Of a DNA stretch of 64,000 nt, positions 28,981-44,215 are shown one piece after another. The notes below the pieces were generated by a model, which did no database searches, was not told the origin of the DNA, and saw only the letters and a list, made by a program, of their open reading frames with translations. How positions within the stretch are numbered: position 1 is the first letter of the stretch; each line of letters begins with the position of its first letter. The stretch comes from Bacillus tequilensis KCTC 13622 (GTDB taxonomy: Bacteria; Bacillota; Bacilli; Bacillales; Bacillaceae). Where the stretch lies: the NCBI RefSeq assembly GCF_000507145.1, contig NZ_AYTO01000008.1:62001-126000 (forward strand), read 5' to 3'. The translations under genes and the position numbers were made by a program.

Positions 28981-29293
28981 ATATATTCAGATCATAAAAT
29001 TTAAGTTTTTCAGAAAACTAAAACACATAGATTGGGAGCAGTAAAAGAAAGTGATCAGAACAGAGAGCTGCGGGGTGGTGCGACGCAGCCTGATTCTTCT
29101 TTGAACTCGCCCGGGAGTGGTAAGACGGAACGGAATAGATTGAATATTCCCTATGTTTTAACGGCTAACCTTCGTTACAGGTCAAAAGCTGGATTCTTCA
29201 TGAAGAATCAACAAGAGTGGTACCGCGGTCAGCCAAAGGCTCGTCGTCTCTTTATCTATTAGATGTAGATAGGAGACGGCGGGCTTTTTTTGT
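28981..29293 (+). ncRNA. T-box leader RNA (leucine type) controlling yvbW
   Basis: The conserved T-box AGAGTGGTACCGCGG lies at 29213-29227. Upstream is a Stem I region starting near 29035, with AGTAAAAGAAAG and a specifier loop reading GAACTCGC, giving specifier codon CTC (Leu). Downstream, GGCTCGTCGTCTC pairs with GGAGACGGCGGGC and runs into TTTTTTT as the terminator (29238-29289); the T-box bases can form the competing antiterminator. Uncharged tRNA-Leu should allow read-through into yvbW. An open frame of 76 codons over this region is a chance product. Confidence 0.92.
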
Positions 29294-29324
29294 TTTTGAA
29301 AACGAGAAGGAGAGGTAGAAGAGG

Positions 29325-30668
29325 ATGAAAAAGGACAATCAGACGTTAAAGCGCACGATGACGTCCCGCCATATTATGATGATGGCGCTGGGCGGCGCAA
29401 TCGGCGCGGGTTTATTTAAAGGGAGCAGCTCGGCGATCGATGTGGCAGGGCCATCTGTCATTATCGCTTACCTGCTTGGCGGAATAATTTTGCTGTTTAT
29501 TATGCAGGGGCTCGCGGAAATGGCTGTGCGCAACCGTAACGCCAGAACCTTCCGGGACCTTGTCCAGCAGGTGTTAGGGAATTACGCCGCTTATTTTCTG
29601 GATTGGATATATTGGAAGATGTGGGTGCTTAATATTGCGGCTGAAGCTGTTGTAGCTGCGATTTTTATTCAATATTGGCTGCCGGGCTGCCCGATTTGGG
29701 TGCTGGCATTGGGGATTTCTCTCGTCGTCACGATTGTGAACTTGCTTTCTGTTAAGATCTTCGCCGAAACCGAATATTGGCTGGCCATGATCAAGATTAC
29801 CGTTATTATTGTCTTTATTATTTTAGGATTATTGCTTTTATTCGTCTCATTCGGTGATCACACAGCTGCCGGATTTTCGAACCTGACAGAGCACGGCGGA
29901 TTTTTCCCGCACGGCGGCACAGGGCTGATTACGGCAATGCTTGTCGTCATCTACTCTTACGGCGGTACAGAAATTATCGGTGTGACACTTGCCGAAACAA
30001 AGAATCCGGAAAAGGTTGTCCCGAAAGCTGTCCGCAGCACACTGACACGGATTGTCGCGTTCTATCTGCTGCCGTTTTTCATCATCGTCAGCCTGATTCC
30101 ATGGAATCAAGTCAATTCCGTTCCGGAGAGTCCTTTCGTGATGGTCTTTAAAATGGTTGGCATTCCGGGCGCGGATCATATCATGAATGCAGTCATCCTT
30201 TTGGCGATCATTTCTTCGATGAACTCAGGTTTATACGGATCATCACGCATTTTATATACACAGGCAACCGACGGAAGACTTCCGAAGATCTTTTCGAAGC
30301 TTTCATCGAAAAACGTGCCGATGTTTGCCATTCTGATGTGCACTTCCTCTCTCTATATTGGCGTATTGATTTCTCTGTTCGCAGGGAGCCAAACGTTTAA
30401 TTACTTAATGGGATCATTGGGGTATACCGTTTTATTCATTTGGCTGATCATCGGGCTCGCCCATTTGAAATCGAGAAAACAGCAAATAGAAACACCGGCT
30501 TATTATGTAAAATGGTTCCCGTACACAACATGGTTTGCGGTACTGGCATTACTCGCCATTTTGATCGGGGTCATCATGACAACGTCAATCGTCATTACGC
30601 TCATCACTGCGGCGATCTATCTTTTGATTACAGTGGCATATCTGGTCAAAGGACGCAGGTATCAGTAA
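29325..30668 (+). CDS. yvbW: YvbW, APC-family amino acid permease (probably leucine)
   Basis: 447 residues, about 12 membrane helices, with the APC family start TSRHIMMMALGGAIGAGLFKGS and SYGGTEIIGVTLAETKNPEK at ~205. The T-box with a Leu specifier implies that it imports leucine or a related branched-chain amino acid when tRNA-Leu is undercharged. ATG follows AAGGAGAGG. Confidence 0.92.
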   Translation: MKKDNQTLKRTMTSRHIMMMALGGAIGAGLFKGSSSAIDVAGPSVIIAYLLGGIILLFIMQGLAEMAVRNRNARTFRDLVQQVLGNYAAYFLDWIYWKMWVLNIAAEAVVAAIFIQYWLPGCPIWVLALGISLVVTIVNLLSVKIFAETEYWLAMIKITVIIVFIILGLLLLFVSFGDHTAAGFSNLTEHGGFFPHGGTGLITAMLVVIYSYGGTEIIGVTLAETKNPEKVVPKAVRSTLTRIVAFYLLPFFIIVSLIPWNQVNSVPESPFVMVFKMVGIPGADHIMNAVILLAIISSMNSGLYGSSRILYTQATDGRLPKIFSKLSSKNVPMFAILMCTSSLYIGVLISLFAGSQTFNYLMGSLGYTVLFIWLIIGLAHLKSRKQQIETPAYYVKWFPYTTWFAVLALLAILIGVIMTTSIVITLITAAIYLLITVAYLVKGRRYQ

Positions 30669-30677
30669 ATAAAATAA

Positions 30678-30709
30678 AAACCCTCTTGCCGCATTCGGCA
30701 AGAGGGTTT
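30678..30709. terminator. yvbW/yvbV convergent terminator
   Basis: AAACCCTCTTGCCG - CATT - CGGCAAGAGGGTTT, a perfect 14-bp stem with A and T flanks; bidirectional. Confidence 0.9.
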
Positions 30710-30713
30710 CTTA

Positions 30714-31631
30714 TTATTGTGCGGCCTTCTCCTTTACACCGATCGCCGCGGCTTTCTGTGCTTTCGATTTCGAATTCACGAGGCAGATGCTCGTTACAAT
30801 CAGCAGCAGACCCGCCAAGAGGCTAAGGGTGAGCGGTTCATGCAGGAAAATGGAGCTGGCCATAATCGATATGAGCGGAATCAAAAAAGTGTAGGATGCA
30901 ACCTTGCTTGCTTCTCCTGAACCGACAAGCGTAAAAAAGACAAGCCAGCCGAGCGCGATAACGAATACAGAGATGAACAGCAGGCTTGTGATAAAAGGAG
31001 CTGTCCATTGGATCGCGGAAAAGCTTTCTGTCCAAAAGCCGGATATCAGCAGAAACACGCTTCCGATCGTCAGCTGCAAGGCGACCATCCAAATGGAATC
31101 GACACGGCTGCCTGTTTTTTTCATATATACCGTCCCGAGCGCCCAGCTGATTGCGGAGCCGAGAGCGAGCAGAACCCCAATGACAGAAATATGCCCGCCA
31201 AAGCCCGCGGCACTAATGACCGCTACACCCGCAAAACCGAGGATCAGCCCGATCACTTTCATCGCAAACATCGATTCGCCGAGCCACAGCCAAGAAAACA
31301 CACCCATCAGCACCGGCTGAAAGAAGACGATAGCGGAAAACAAGCCGGCTGGAAGATAATTCAGCCCGATCGTTTGCAGACCATAGAATAATGTAATATT
31401 TAAAATCGCAGAAACAAGATAAATCGGCCATGTTTCTTTTAAGCGCAATTTATGAATACGCGGCAGTGCGACAATGACTAATAAAAGTCCACCGATCAGC
31501 GTCCGGATGCCCGCGAACAACAATGGCGGCGAATAGGCGAGCGCTGCTTTCGACAGCGGCCAATTGACGCCCCACATGATGACGAGAAAGGCGAGCAGGA
31601 GCGCTGTCCGCGTTTTTGAGAGCTGGTTCAC
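30714..31631 (-). CDS. yvbV: YvbV, EamA/DMT-family transporter
   Basis: 305 residues, ten hydrophobic segments in two EamA repeats (first: LLLAFLVIMWGVNWPLSKAAL; second from ~150: ISVIGVLLALGSAISWALGTVYMK). This is the drug/metabolite exporter superfamily, RhaT/PecM-like; substrate unknown. It is divergent from the LysR gene yvbU, a typical regulator-exporter arrangement, so YvbU may regulate it. Confidence 0.9.
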   Translation of the reverse strand: MNQLSKTRTALLLAFLVIMWGVNWPLSKAALAYSPPLLFAGIRTLIGGLLLVIVALPRIHKLRLKETWPIYLVSAILNITLFYGLQTIGLNYLPAGLFSAIVFFQPVLMGVFSWLWLGESMFAMKVIGLILGFAGVAVISAAGFGGHISVIGVLLALGSAISWALGTVYMKKTGSRVDSIWMVALQLTIGSVFLLISGFWTESFSAIQWTAPFITSLLFISVFVIALGWLVFFTLVGSGEASKVASYTFLIPLISIMASSIFLHEPLTLSLLAGLLLIVTSICLVNSKSKAQKAAAIGVKEKAAQ

Positions 31632-31730
31632 TTTTCGATCACTCCTTGTAGAACGTTTCCATCATATGATACGGTAGAATATAAGATAAATAAAATGAAT
31701 CTTTTTTATAAGGAGCATAAGTAAATTGTT

Positions 31731-32609
31731 ATGACCATTACACAATTAAGGGTTTTCGTAAAAATAGCTGAAACGGGGAGCTTTACAAAAGCGGGGCAGG
31801 CGCTGAACATGACGCAGCCGGCTGTCAGCCATGCGATTTCTGCCATTGAAGCAGAGCTTGATATGAAGCTGATCATCCGTGATCGCCGCAATGGCCTGAT
31901 GCTGACCGAGACAGGAAAAAAGGTGCTAGTACACATCAGGGAAGTTTTAAAAGGCGTTGAAAAAGTTGAACAAGTCGCGGCCGCGGAAAAAGGCTTTGAA
32001 TTGGGAACGATCCATATCGGCACATTCTCAACTGCCTCGGCTTATTTTATGCCGAAGCTGATCAGTGAGTTTAAACAAAAATATCCGAAACTGGAGCTCG
32101 TACTGCATGAGGGGACCGTAAATGAAGTCAAGGAGTGGCTTCACACGCGGATGATCGATGTCGGCATTCTTCTGTATCCATCAGAGGGGATGGAGTACAT
32201 TCATCTGAAAAAAGATAAAATGGCCGTTGTGCTCAGAGACGATCACCCGCTTTGCAGCCGTTCAGCCATTACGCTGAAAGATCTCGATCATGAACCGATA
32301 ATCGTCTGTGACGGCGGCTATGAATCACCTTTTCACGATATGTTCAGGCAGGCGGGCGCTACGCTGAACGCCGCTTTTACAGTCTATAACATGAACACCT
32401 CGATCAATATGATCAGAGAAGGCTTGGGGCTGGCGATTTTATCAGAAATGTCCATGTCGGGCATGCCGCTGCCGGAGCATGTGGTGACGCGGGATCTGGA
32501 CCCGCAGGTATATCGCGATGTGCAGCTTGCTGTTCCGTCGCTGAAGGAGGCTTCTCTGGCGGCTAAGCTTTTTATTGAGATGGCGCAGGAGCTGTTTGGG
32601 GCAGAATAA
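31731..32609 (+). CDS. yvbU: YvbU, LysR-family regulator
   Basis: 292 residues. N-terminal LysR HTH (MTITQLRVFVKIAETGSFTKAGQALNMTQPAVSHAISAIEAEL), then the two-lobed effector domain (~90-290). ATG 31731 is 15 bases from AAGGAG, longer than usual; the only closer in-frame codon is ATT 31725, so ATG is kept. Divergent from yvbV. Confidence 0.92.
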   Translation: MTITQLRVFVKIAETGSFTKAGQALNMTQPAVSHAISAIEAELDMKLIIRDRRNGLMLTETGKKVLVHIREVLKGVEKVEQVAAAEKGFELGTIHIGTFSTASAYFMPKLISEFKQKYPKLELVLHEGTVNEVKEWLHTRMIDVGILLYPSEGMEYIHLKKDKMAVVLRDDHPLCSRSAITLKDLDHEPIIVCDGGYESPFHDMFRQAGATLNAAFTVYNMNTSINMIREGLGLAILSEMSMSGMPLPEHVVTRDLDPQVYRDVQLAVPSLKEASLAAKLFIEMAQELFGAE

Positions 32610-32770
32610 CGGTATGAAACTGTTCGTTTTTATATTGTTCGAATTTCATCGAATCAAATTCTTTTATTCCTGAATGCGGTTGTGTTATGGTGTGAGAGAA
32701 GTCCTTTCGATCATGACTTGACAGCTTGAGGCTGTTGTTTACTGATAACACATTTGCAAAGGAGAAAAAC

Positions 32771-33781
32771 ATGTCTACTCAACAACGCAAAGATACCTTG
32801 CTTTCTGTCTTGAATTTATCTCCTGTTGTTCAGGGAGGAACGATTGCGGAATCATTCCGAAACAGTATGGACTTGGCACGCCGTGCTGAGGAATGGGGCT
32901 ATCATCGCTACTGGCTTGCTGAGCATCATAATATAGAAGGTGTCGCAAGCTCAGCTACTGCGGTTTTGATCGGCCATATTGCCGGCGGTACAAAAAAAAT
33001 CCGCGTCGGTTCCGGCGGCATTATGCTTCCAAACCACTCTTCATTGGTGATTGCCGAGCAATTCGGCACGCTGGAAACGCTGTATCCCGGACGGATTGAT
33101 CTGGGGCTCGGACGTGCGCCGGGAACGGACCAATTGACAGCAAGAGCGCTCCGCAGAAACATTAGCAGCGGTGAAGATTTTCCGGAACAATTAGAGGAAC
33201 TGCGCCATTACTTTAAACCGTCGGGAAATGTGCGCAATCAAGTCCGCGCCATACCGGGAGAGGGCATAGATGTGCCGATTTGGCTGCTGGGCTCAAGCGG
33301 CTTCAGCGCCCGTCTGGCAGGCGAACTTGGCCTTCCGTTTGCGTTCGCGGCCCATTTCTCACCGGCGAATACGGTTCCCGCTTTGGAGCTGTACCGCAAC
33401 TCCTTTACGCCGTCAGACGTGCTCGACGAACCGTATGCGATGGTCGGCGTCACCATTATCGCGGCAGATACAAACGAGAAAGCGCAGCACCTTGCGACGT
33501 CGCATTATCAAAGATTTCTTGACCTTGTGCGCGGCACGCCGAACCAGCTTAAGCCGCCTGTTGAGGACATGGACCAAATTTGGAGCCCGTATGAAAAAGC
33601 GATGGTCAATGAGCAGCTGAGCTCCACGATCGTCGGGGGTCCTGAAGAGGTGAAGGCGAAGCTCGAAGACTTTGTCAAAACAACGCAGGCTGATGAAATT
33701 ATGGTCAACTCAGAAACCTTTGAACATGCAGACAGAATGCGTTCGTTTGAAATCATCGCTGACGTTTGGAAAAACAGATAG
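32771..33781 (+). CDS. yvbT: YvbT, luciferase-like (LLM) flavin monooxygenase
   Basis: 336 residues from ATG 32771 behind AAAGGAG; a longer in-frame start at 32726 precedes the ribosome site. Bacterial luciferase-like TIM barrel: [13 protein letters not shown] (~48), [42 protein letters not shown] (~80-120), WLLGSSG (~172). Family members use FMNH2 and oxygen; the substrate here is unknown. Confidence 0.9.
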   Translation: MSTQQRKDTLLSVLNLSPVVQGGTIAESFRNSMDLARRAEEWGYHRYWLAEHHNIEGVASSATAVLIGHIAGGTKKIRVGSGGIMLPNHSSLVIAEQFGTLETLYPGRIDLGLGRAPGTDQLTARALRRNISSGEDFPEQLEELRHYFKPSGNVRNQVRAIPGEGIDVPIWLLGSSGFSARLAGELGLPFAFAAHFSPANTVPALELYRNSFTPSDVLDEPYAMVGVTIIAADTNEKAQHLATSHYQRFLDLVRGTPNQLKPPVEDMDQIWSPYEKAMVNEQLSSTIVGGPEEVKAKLEDFVKTTQADEIMVNSETFEHADRMRSFEIIADVWKNR

Positions 33782-33788
33782 CAGCTAT

Positions 33789-33829
33789 AAAAAAAGCAAT
33801 GTAACGGGGAGACCCATACATTGCTTTTT

Positions 33830-33832
<3 letters not shown>
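33789..33832. terminator. yvbT/araR convergent terminator
   Basis: AAAAAAAGCAATGTA pairs with TACATTGCTTTTTT over a GC-rich loop; bidirectional, touching the araR stop. Confidence 0.88.
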
Positions 33833-35005
<1,173 letters not shown>

Positions 35006-35014
35006 TTATTCTAT

Positions 35015-35030
35015 ATTTGTACGTACTAAT
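35015..35030. promoter_or_regulatory. AraR operator 1
   Basis: ATTTGTACGTACTAAT matches the AraR box, centred on GTACGTAC, in the araR-araE intergenic region. Confidence 0.9.
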
Positions 35031-35057
35031 TAAATGGAATTTTCGTTAAATTTTAAT

Positions 35058-35073
35058 ATAAGTACGTACAATT
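35058..35073. promoter_or_regulatory. AraR operator 2
   Basis: ATAAGTACGTACAATT, 43 bases (about four helical turns) from operator 1, which suits cooperative binding of two AraR dimers. Confidence 0.9.
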
Positions 35074-35084
35074 GAAAGGATAAA

Positions 35085-35098
35085 TGTAAACGCTTTAC
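35085..35098 (+). promoter_or_regulatory. cre-like site before araE
   Basis: TGTAAACGCTTTAC fits the CcpA cre consensus except at the last two positions, between AraR operator 2 and the araE ribosome site. Confidence 0.65.
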
Positions 35099-35121
35099 TC
35101 TACATTCGGGAGGGCAGGGAA

Positions 35122-36516
35122 ATGAAGAATACTCCAACTCAATTAGAACCAAATGTTCCTGTAACAAGAAGCCATTCGATGGGATTTGTTATTTTGATCT
35201 CATGCGCGGCGGGACTTGGCGGCTTACTGTACGGCTATGATACGGCAGTGATTTCGGGCGCCATCGGTTTTCTGAAGGATTTATACAGCCTGAGTCCGTT
35301 TATGGAAGGCCTCGTGATTTCCAGCATTATGATCGGAGGAGTAGCGGGCGTCGGGATATCCGGATTTTTAAGTGACAGGTTCGGCCGGAGAAAAATTTTA
35401 ATGACCGCCGCTTTGTTATTTGCGATATCAGCAGTCGTTTCAGCGATTTCTCAAGACGTCTCCACCTTAATCATTGCAAGGATTATCGGAGGCCTCGGGA
35501 TCGGGATGGGCTCCTCGCTCTCTGTAACGTATATTACGGAAGCGGCGCCGCCTGCCATACGGGGAAGCCTTTCATCCTTATATCAGCTTTTTACGATATT
35601 GGGCATTTCCGCAACGTACTTTATTAATCTCGCTGTGCAGCGGTCTGGAACTTACGAATGGGGTGTGCACACCGGCTGGAGATGGATGCTTGCTTATGGA
35701 ATGGTGCCGGCCGTCATCTTTTTCCTTGTCCTGCTCGTTGTTCCGGAAAGTCCGAGGTGGCTGGCGAAAGCGGGCAAAACAAAAGAAGCGCTCAAGATAC
35801 TGACACGTATTAATGGAGAAACTGTCGCAAAAGAAGAGTTAAAGAACATAGAGAACTCTTTAAAAATAGAACAAATGGGATCGCTCTCCCAGCTGTTCAA
35901 GCCGGGTCTCAGAAAGGCGCTCGTCATTGGAATCCTGCTGGCGCTGTTTAACCAAGTCATCGGCATGAACGCCATTACTTACTACGGGCCGGAAATTTTT
36001 AAAATGATGGGATACGGGCAAAATGCCGGATTTGTGACAACCTGTATCGTCGGTGTTGTAGAAGTCATTTTTACGGTCATTGCGGTTTTGCTGATTGATA
36101 AAGTCGGACGAAAAAAACTGATGTCCATCGGTTCTGCTTTTATGGCTATTTTTATGATTCTAATCGGAACGTCGTTTTATTTTCATTTAACCAGCGGGAT
36201 CATGCTGATCGTCCTTATATTAGGATTTGTCGCTGCTTTCTGTGTATCGGTCGGGCCGATCACATGGATTATGATTTCTGAAATCTTCCCGAACCATCTT
36301 CGGGCGAGAGCCGCAGGGATTGCGACCATTTTCTTATGGGGAGCAAACTGGGCGATTGGACAGTTTGTTCCAATGATGATTGATTCTTTCGGCCTTGCCT
36401 ACACATTCTGGATTTTTGCGGTGATTAACATCCTTTGCTTCCTGTTTGTCGTTACGATCTGCCCGGAAACAAAGAATAAATCGCTCGAAGAAATTGAAAA
36501 GCTTTGGATAAAATGA
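35122..36516 (+). CDS. araE: AraE, arabinose-proton symporter
   Basis: 464 residues, 12 membrane helices, sugar porter family of the MFS: GGLLYGYDTAVISGA, SDRFGRRK, PESPRWL, and the central NQVIGMNAITYYGPEIF and the C-terminal PETKNKSLEEIE. Imports L-arabinose, and in Bacillus also xylose and galactose. Controlled by AraR and probably CcpA. Confidence 0.97.
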   Translation: MKNTPTQLEPNVPVTRSHSMGFVILISCAAGLGGLLYGYDTAVISGAIGFLKDLYSLSPFMEGLVISSIMIGGVAGVGISGFLSDRFGRRKILMTAALLFAISAVVSAISQDVSTLIIARIIGGLGIGMGSSLSVTYITEAAPPAIRGSLSSLYQLFTILGISATYFINLAVQRSGTYEWGVHTGWRWMLAYGMVPAVIFFLVLLVVPESPRWLAKAGKTKEALKILTRINGETVAKEELKNIENSLKIEQMGSLSQLFKPGLRKALVIGILLALFNQVIGMNAITYYGPEIFKMMGYGQNAGFVTTCIVGVVEVIFTVIAVLLIDKVGRKKLMSIGSAFMAIFMILIGTSFYFHLTSGIMLIVLILGFVAAFCVSVGPITWIMISEIFPNHLRARAAGIATIFLWGANWAIGQFVPMMIDSFGLAYTFWIFAVINILCFLFVVTICPETKNKSLEEIEKLWIK

Positions 36517-36530
36517 AAACGCTTTAAAAT

Positions 36531-36558
36531 AACAGCCCTTCGAATAGAAAGGGCTGTT
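36531..36558 (+). terminator. Hairpin after araE
   Basis: AACAGCCCTT - CGAATAGA - AAGGGCTGTT, a 10-bp stem, but followed by AATGC and not a T run, so its strength as an intrinsic terminator is uncertain. Confidence 0.55.
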
Positions 36559-36683
36559 AATGCTGGGATGCACCTTTTGGCGTTTTCTGTATAAGATATA
36601 GATATATAGGGAAAAATAGTGCTGGATAAAACGCTGCGGTGTGAAAACTCTGCGAATATTGTCGATGAATTGGCTCTTAACAG

Positions 36684-36785
36684 TTGAATAAACAATTCCA
36701 GCCTGTTAAAATAATTAAAGAAAGCAGAAATAATTTTTTTTGGCTATGATGGGACGTTTTTTGTCATAGCGGGACATATAATGTC
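36684..36785 (+). promoter_or_regulatory. Promoter and CggR operator of the gapA operon
   Basis: Promoter TTGAAT (36684-36689), 17 bases, TAAAAT (36707-36712). Downstream is the tandem CggR operator GGGAC-N6-TGTC-N4-CGGGAC-N6-TGTC (36751-36785), which matches the direct repeats known for CggR. A bound repressor would act as a roadblock to transcription. Confidence 0.88.
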
Positions 36786-36816
36786 CAGCAAAAAAAGGAA
36801 GGAACGTTTGAGTCAG

Positions 36817-37839
36817 ATGAACCAGTTATTACAAGCTCAAAAAAAATTATTGCCTGATCTTCTGCTCGTTATGCAAAAGAGGTTTGAAATCTTGCAGTAT
36901 ATCAGACTGACAGAACCCATTGGGCGAAGAAGCCTGTCTGCCAGTCTCGAAATCAGCGAACGTGTGCTGAGAGGCGAGGTTCAGTTTTTAAAGGAACAGA
37001 ACCTGGTCGATATCAAAACAAACGGCATGACATTGACAGAAGAGGGCTATGAACTGCTTTCCGTTCTGGAAGATACGATGAAAGATGTTTTAGGTTTGAC
37101 TCTTTTGGAAAAGACATTAAAAGAACGTTTAAATCTTAAGGATGCTATTATTGTGTCCGGTGACAGCGACCAATCCCCATGGGTCAAAAAAGAAATGGGA
37201 AGAGCGGCTGTCGCGTGTATGAAAAAAAGATTTTCAGGCAAAAATATCGTCGCTGTAACAGGCGGTACGACAATCGAAGCTGTCGCCGAAATGATGACGC
37301 CGGATTCTAAAAACCGCGAGCTTTTGTTTGTGCCTGCAAGGGGCGGTTTAGGCGAAGACGTGAAGAACCAGGCGAACACCATATGCGCGCATATGGCGGA
37401 AAAGGCTTCAGGCACTTACCGGCTTTTGTTTGTTCCGGGACAGCTGTCACAAGGCGCCTATTCATCTATTATTGAAGAGCCTTCTGTCAAAGAGGTGCTG
37501 AACACCATTAAATCAGCGAGTATGCTGGTTCACGGAATCGGTGAAGCTAAAACTATGGCTGAACGGAGAAACACACCTTTAGAAGACTTAAAGAAAATAG
37601 ATGACAACGACGCGGTGACAGAAGCGTTCGGCTACTATTTTAACGCGGACGGCGAAGTGGTCCACAAAGTGCATTCTGTCGGAATGCAGCTGGATGATAT
37701 AGACGCCATCCCCGATATTATTGCGGTAGCGGGCGGATCATCAAAAGCCGATGCGATCGAGGCTTACTTTAAAAAGCCCCGCAACACGGTTCTTGTCACA
37801 GACGAAGGAGCCGCAAAGAAGTTATTAAGGGATGAATAA
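36817..37839 (+). CDS. cggR: CggR, central glycolytic genes repressor
   Basis: 340 residues from ATG 36817, as in B. subtilis. A TTG at 36808 is better spaced from AAAAAAGGAAGG (36791-36802), and an ATG at 36781 lies inside the operator. N-terminal winged helix (RFEILQYIRLTEPIGRRSLSASLEISERVLRGEVQFL), C-terminal SorC/DeoR-type sugar-phosphate domain (~90-340, VAVTGGTTIEAVAEMM) that binds fructose 1,6-bisphosphate. Represses the cggR-gapA-pgk-tpiA-pgm-eno operon in the absence of sugars. The cggR-gapA transcript is known to be processed near this 3' end. Confidence 0.96.
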   Translation: MNQLLQAQKKLLPDLLLVMQKRFEILQYIRLTEPIGRRSLSASLEISERVLRGEVQFLKEQNLVDIKTNGMTLTEEGYELLSVLEDTMKDVLGLTLLEKTLKERLNLKDAIIVSGDSDQSPWVKKEMGRAAVACMKKRFSGKNIVAVTGGTTIEAVAEMMTPDSKNRELLFVPARGGLGEDVKNQANTICAHMAEKASGTYRLLFVPGQLSQGAYSSIIEEPSVKEVLNTIKSASMLVHGIGEAKTMAERRNTPLEDLKKIDDNDAVTEAFGYYFNADGEVVHKVHSVGMQLDDIDAIPDIIAVAGGSSKADAIEAYFKKPRNTVLVTDEGAAKKLLRDE

Positions 37840-37852
37840 TCCCTCAATATAA

Positions 37853-38893
<1,041 letters not shown>

Positions 38894-38918
38894 TTCATAG
38901 CTGAAAAAAGGACCTGAC

Positions 38919-38991
38919 TTGGTTCTTTTGTATAGAAGCGCTATAATGAAAGCGGACAAGGGAAGGGGACGGACTCCCTTTCCCTTTTTCC
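38919..38991 (+). promoter_or_regulatory. Internal promoter for pgk, followed by a hairpin
   Basis: TTGGTT (38919-38924), 17 bases, TATAAT (38942-38947) forms a sigma-A promoter between gapA and pgk. It is followed by the hairpin AAGGGAAGGG - GACGGACT - CCCTTTCCCTT with T5 (38959-38989), which could end gapA transcripts or attenuate the new ones. The rest of the 317-base gap (to 39210) shows nothing recognisable apart from the pgk ribosome site. Confidence 0.7.
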
Positions 38992-39210
38992 ATGAAGACC
39001 GGCTTTCAGAAAACGTTCTGTGATAGAGAAACGACCGCTTTTTCAGCAGCTTTGCCGGCGCTTTCGACTAAGACCGCTGCCCTGGCTTTTAGACGAACTG
39101 CCCTGTGCCGAAAAAGACTGCCGATCTGCCCTGGCGGCGTTAGCGCTTGATCAGACGGTTTCACGTTTTTCGTGCTGTATGCAAACCATTTTGAAGGAGG
39201 ATCTCCTGGC

Positions 39211-40395
39211 ATGAATAAGAAAACTCTCAAAGACATCGACGTAAAAGGCAAAGTTGTATTCTGCCGCGTTGACTTTAACGTTCCAATGAAAGACGGGGAA
39301 GTAACAGACGATACACGTATCCGTGCTGCGCTTCCAACAATCAAACACCTTGCAGAACAAGGCGCGAAAGTCCTTCTTGCGAGCCACTTGGGCCGCCCGA
39401 AAGGCGAAGTGGTTGAGGAGCTTCGTTTAACTCCTGTTGCTGCACGTCTCGGCGAACTGCTTGGAAAAGAAGTGAAAAAAGCGGATGAAGCTTACGGAGA
39501 TGCTGTAAAAGCACAAATTTCTGACATGAAGGACGGAGACGTTCTTGTATTGGAAAACGTACGTTTCTACCCTGGTGAAGAGAAAAATGATCCTGAGCTT
39601 GCAAAAGCATTTGCTGAGCTTGCAGATGTATATGTAAATGACGCATTCGGTGCTGCCCACCGTGCTCACGCATCTACAGCTGGAATTGCCGAGCATCTGC
39701 CAGCAGTTGCAGGTTTCTTAATGGAAAAAGAGCTTGATGTACTCGGAAAAGCCGTTTCTAACCCTGACCGCCCGTTCACAGCGATCATCGGCGGAGCGAA
39801 AGTAAAAGACAAAATCGGTGTAATCGAAAGTCTTCTTGATAAAGTAGACAACCTGATCATCGGCGGAGGTCTTGCCTATACTTTCGTTAAAGCGCTTGGC
39901 TATGAAGTCGGTAAATCTCTTCTTGAAGAAGATAAAATCGAGCTTGCCAAATCATTTATGGACCGCGCGAAAGAAAAAGGCGTTAACTTCTATATGCCTG
40001 AAGATGTACTCGTTGCAGACGATTTCTCTAACGATGCAAACGTAAAAATGGTGCCGGTTTCTGAAATCCCTAGTGATTTAGAAGCAATCGACATCGGTAC
40101 GAAAACACGCGAAACATATGCTGACGTTATCAAAAACAGCAAACTTGTTGTGTGGAACGGACCGATGGGCGTGTTCGAAATCGACTTGTTCGCTCAAGGA
40201 ACAAAAGCGGTTGCAGAAGCATTGGCAGAGGCGAAAGATACATACTCTGTCATCGGCGGAGGAGACTCTGCGGCAGCGGTTGAAAAATTCGGCCTTGCTG
40301 ACAAAATGAGCCACATCTCAACAGGCGGCGGCGCATCCCTTGAGTTTATGGAAGGCAAAGAGCTTCCAGGGGTAGCTGCACTGAACGATAAATAA
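39211..40395 (+). CDS. pgk: Pgk, phosphoglycerate kinase
   Basis: 394 residues from ATG 39211 after AAGGAGG. N-terminal substrate domain ([29 protein letters not shown]), ASHLGRPKG, nucleotide domain with [12 protein letters not shown] and C-terminal [14 protein letters not shown] / [16 protein letters not shown]. Converts 1,3-bisphosphoglycerate and ADP to 3-phosphoglycerate and ATP. High-expression codon bias. Confidence 0.98.
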   Translation: MNKKTLKDIDVKGKVVFCRVDFNVPMKDGEVTDDTRIRAALPTIKHLAEQGAKVLLASHLGRPKGEVVEELRLTPVAARLGELLGKEVKKADEAYGDAVKAQISDMKDGDVLVLENVRFYPGEEKNDPELAKAFAELADVYVNDAFGAAHRAHASTAGIAEHLPAVAGFLMEKELDVLGKAVSNPDRPFTAIIGGAKVKDKIGVIESLLDKVDNLIIGGGLAYTFVKALGYEVGKSLLEEDKIELAKSFMDRAKEKGVNFYMPEDVLVADDFSNDANVKMVPVSEIPSDLEAIDIGTKTRETYADVIKNSKLVVWNGPMGVFEIDLFAQGTKAVAEALAEAKDTYSVIGGGDSAAAVEKFGLADKMSHISTGGGASLEFMEGKELPGVAALNDK

Positions 40396-44036
<3,641 letters not shown>

Positions 44037-44043
44037 TAAATTG

Positions 44044-44073
44044 ACCGCCGAGGTTTTCTCGGCGGTTTTTTTA
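44044..44073 (+). terminator. Glycolytic operon terminator
   Basis: ACCGCCGAG - GTTTT - CTCGGCGGT hairpin followed by T7. Confidence 0.92.
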
Positions 44074-44215
44074 TGCAAACTTTCCTAGCGTCATTCTTAT
44101 TCTCCTTCTATTTCATTACCTTGATTTGGTAATTAGTATTCATTTTATTGCTTTTTAAAGGAATCAATACTGCAGAACCGAAAAGATAGGAGTGAATAAG
44201 AGGAGGAATGTGAAG

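Noticed and set aside
29032-29262. 76-codon open frame before yvbW
   Set aside because: It lies entirely within the T-box leader RNA and has no family resemblance.
36514-36527. Second cre-like site (TGAAAACGCTTTAA) at the end of araE
   Set aside because: It overlaps the araE stop and precedes no promoter within reach; the match lacks the final CA, so chance is more likely.
38959-38989. Hairpin between gapA and pgk as a hard end of the operon
   Set aside because: The downstream genes are known to be co-transcribed with cggR-gapA as well as from an internal promoter, so it is described only as a hairpin and not as the operon terminator.
39020-39214. 64-codon open frame between gapA and pgk
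   Set aside because: Cysteine/arginine-rich chance frame with no ribosome site, running into the pgk start.
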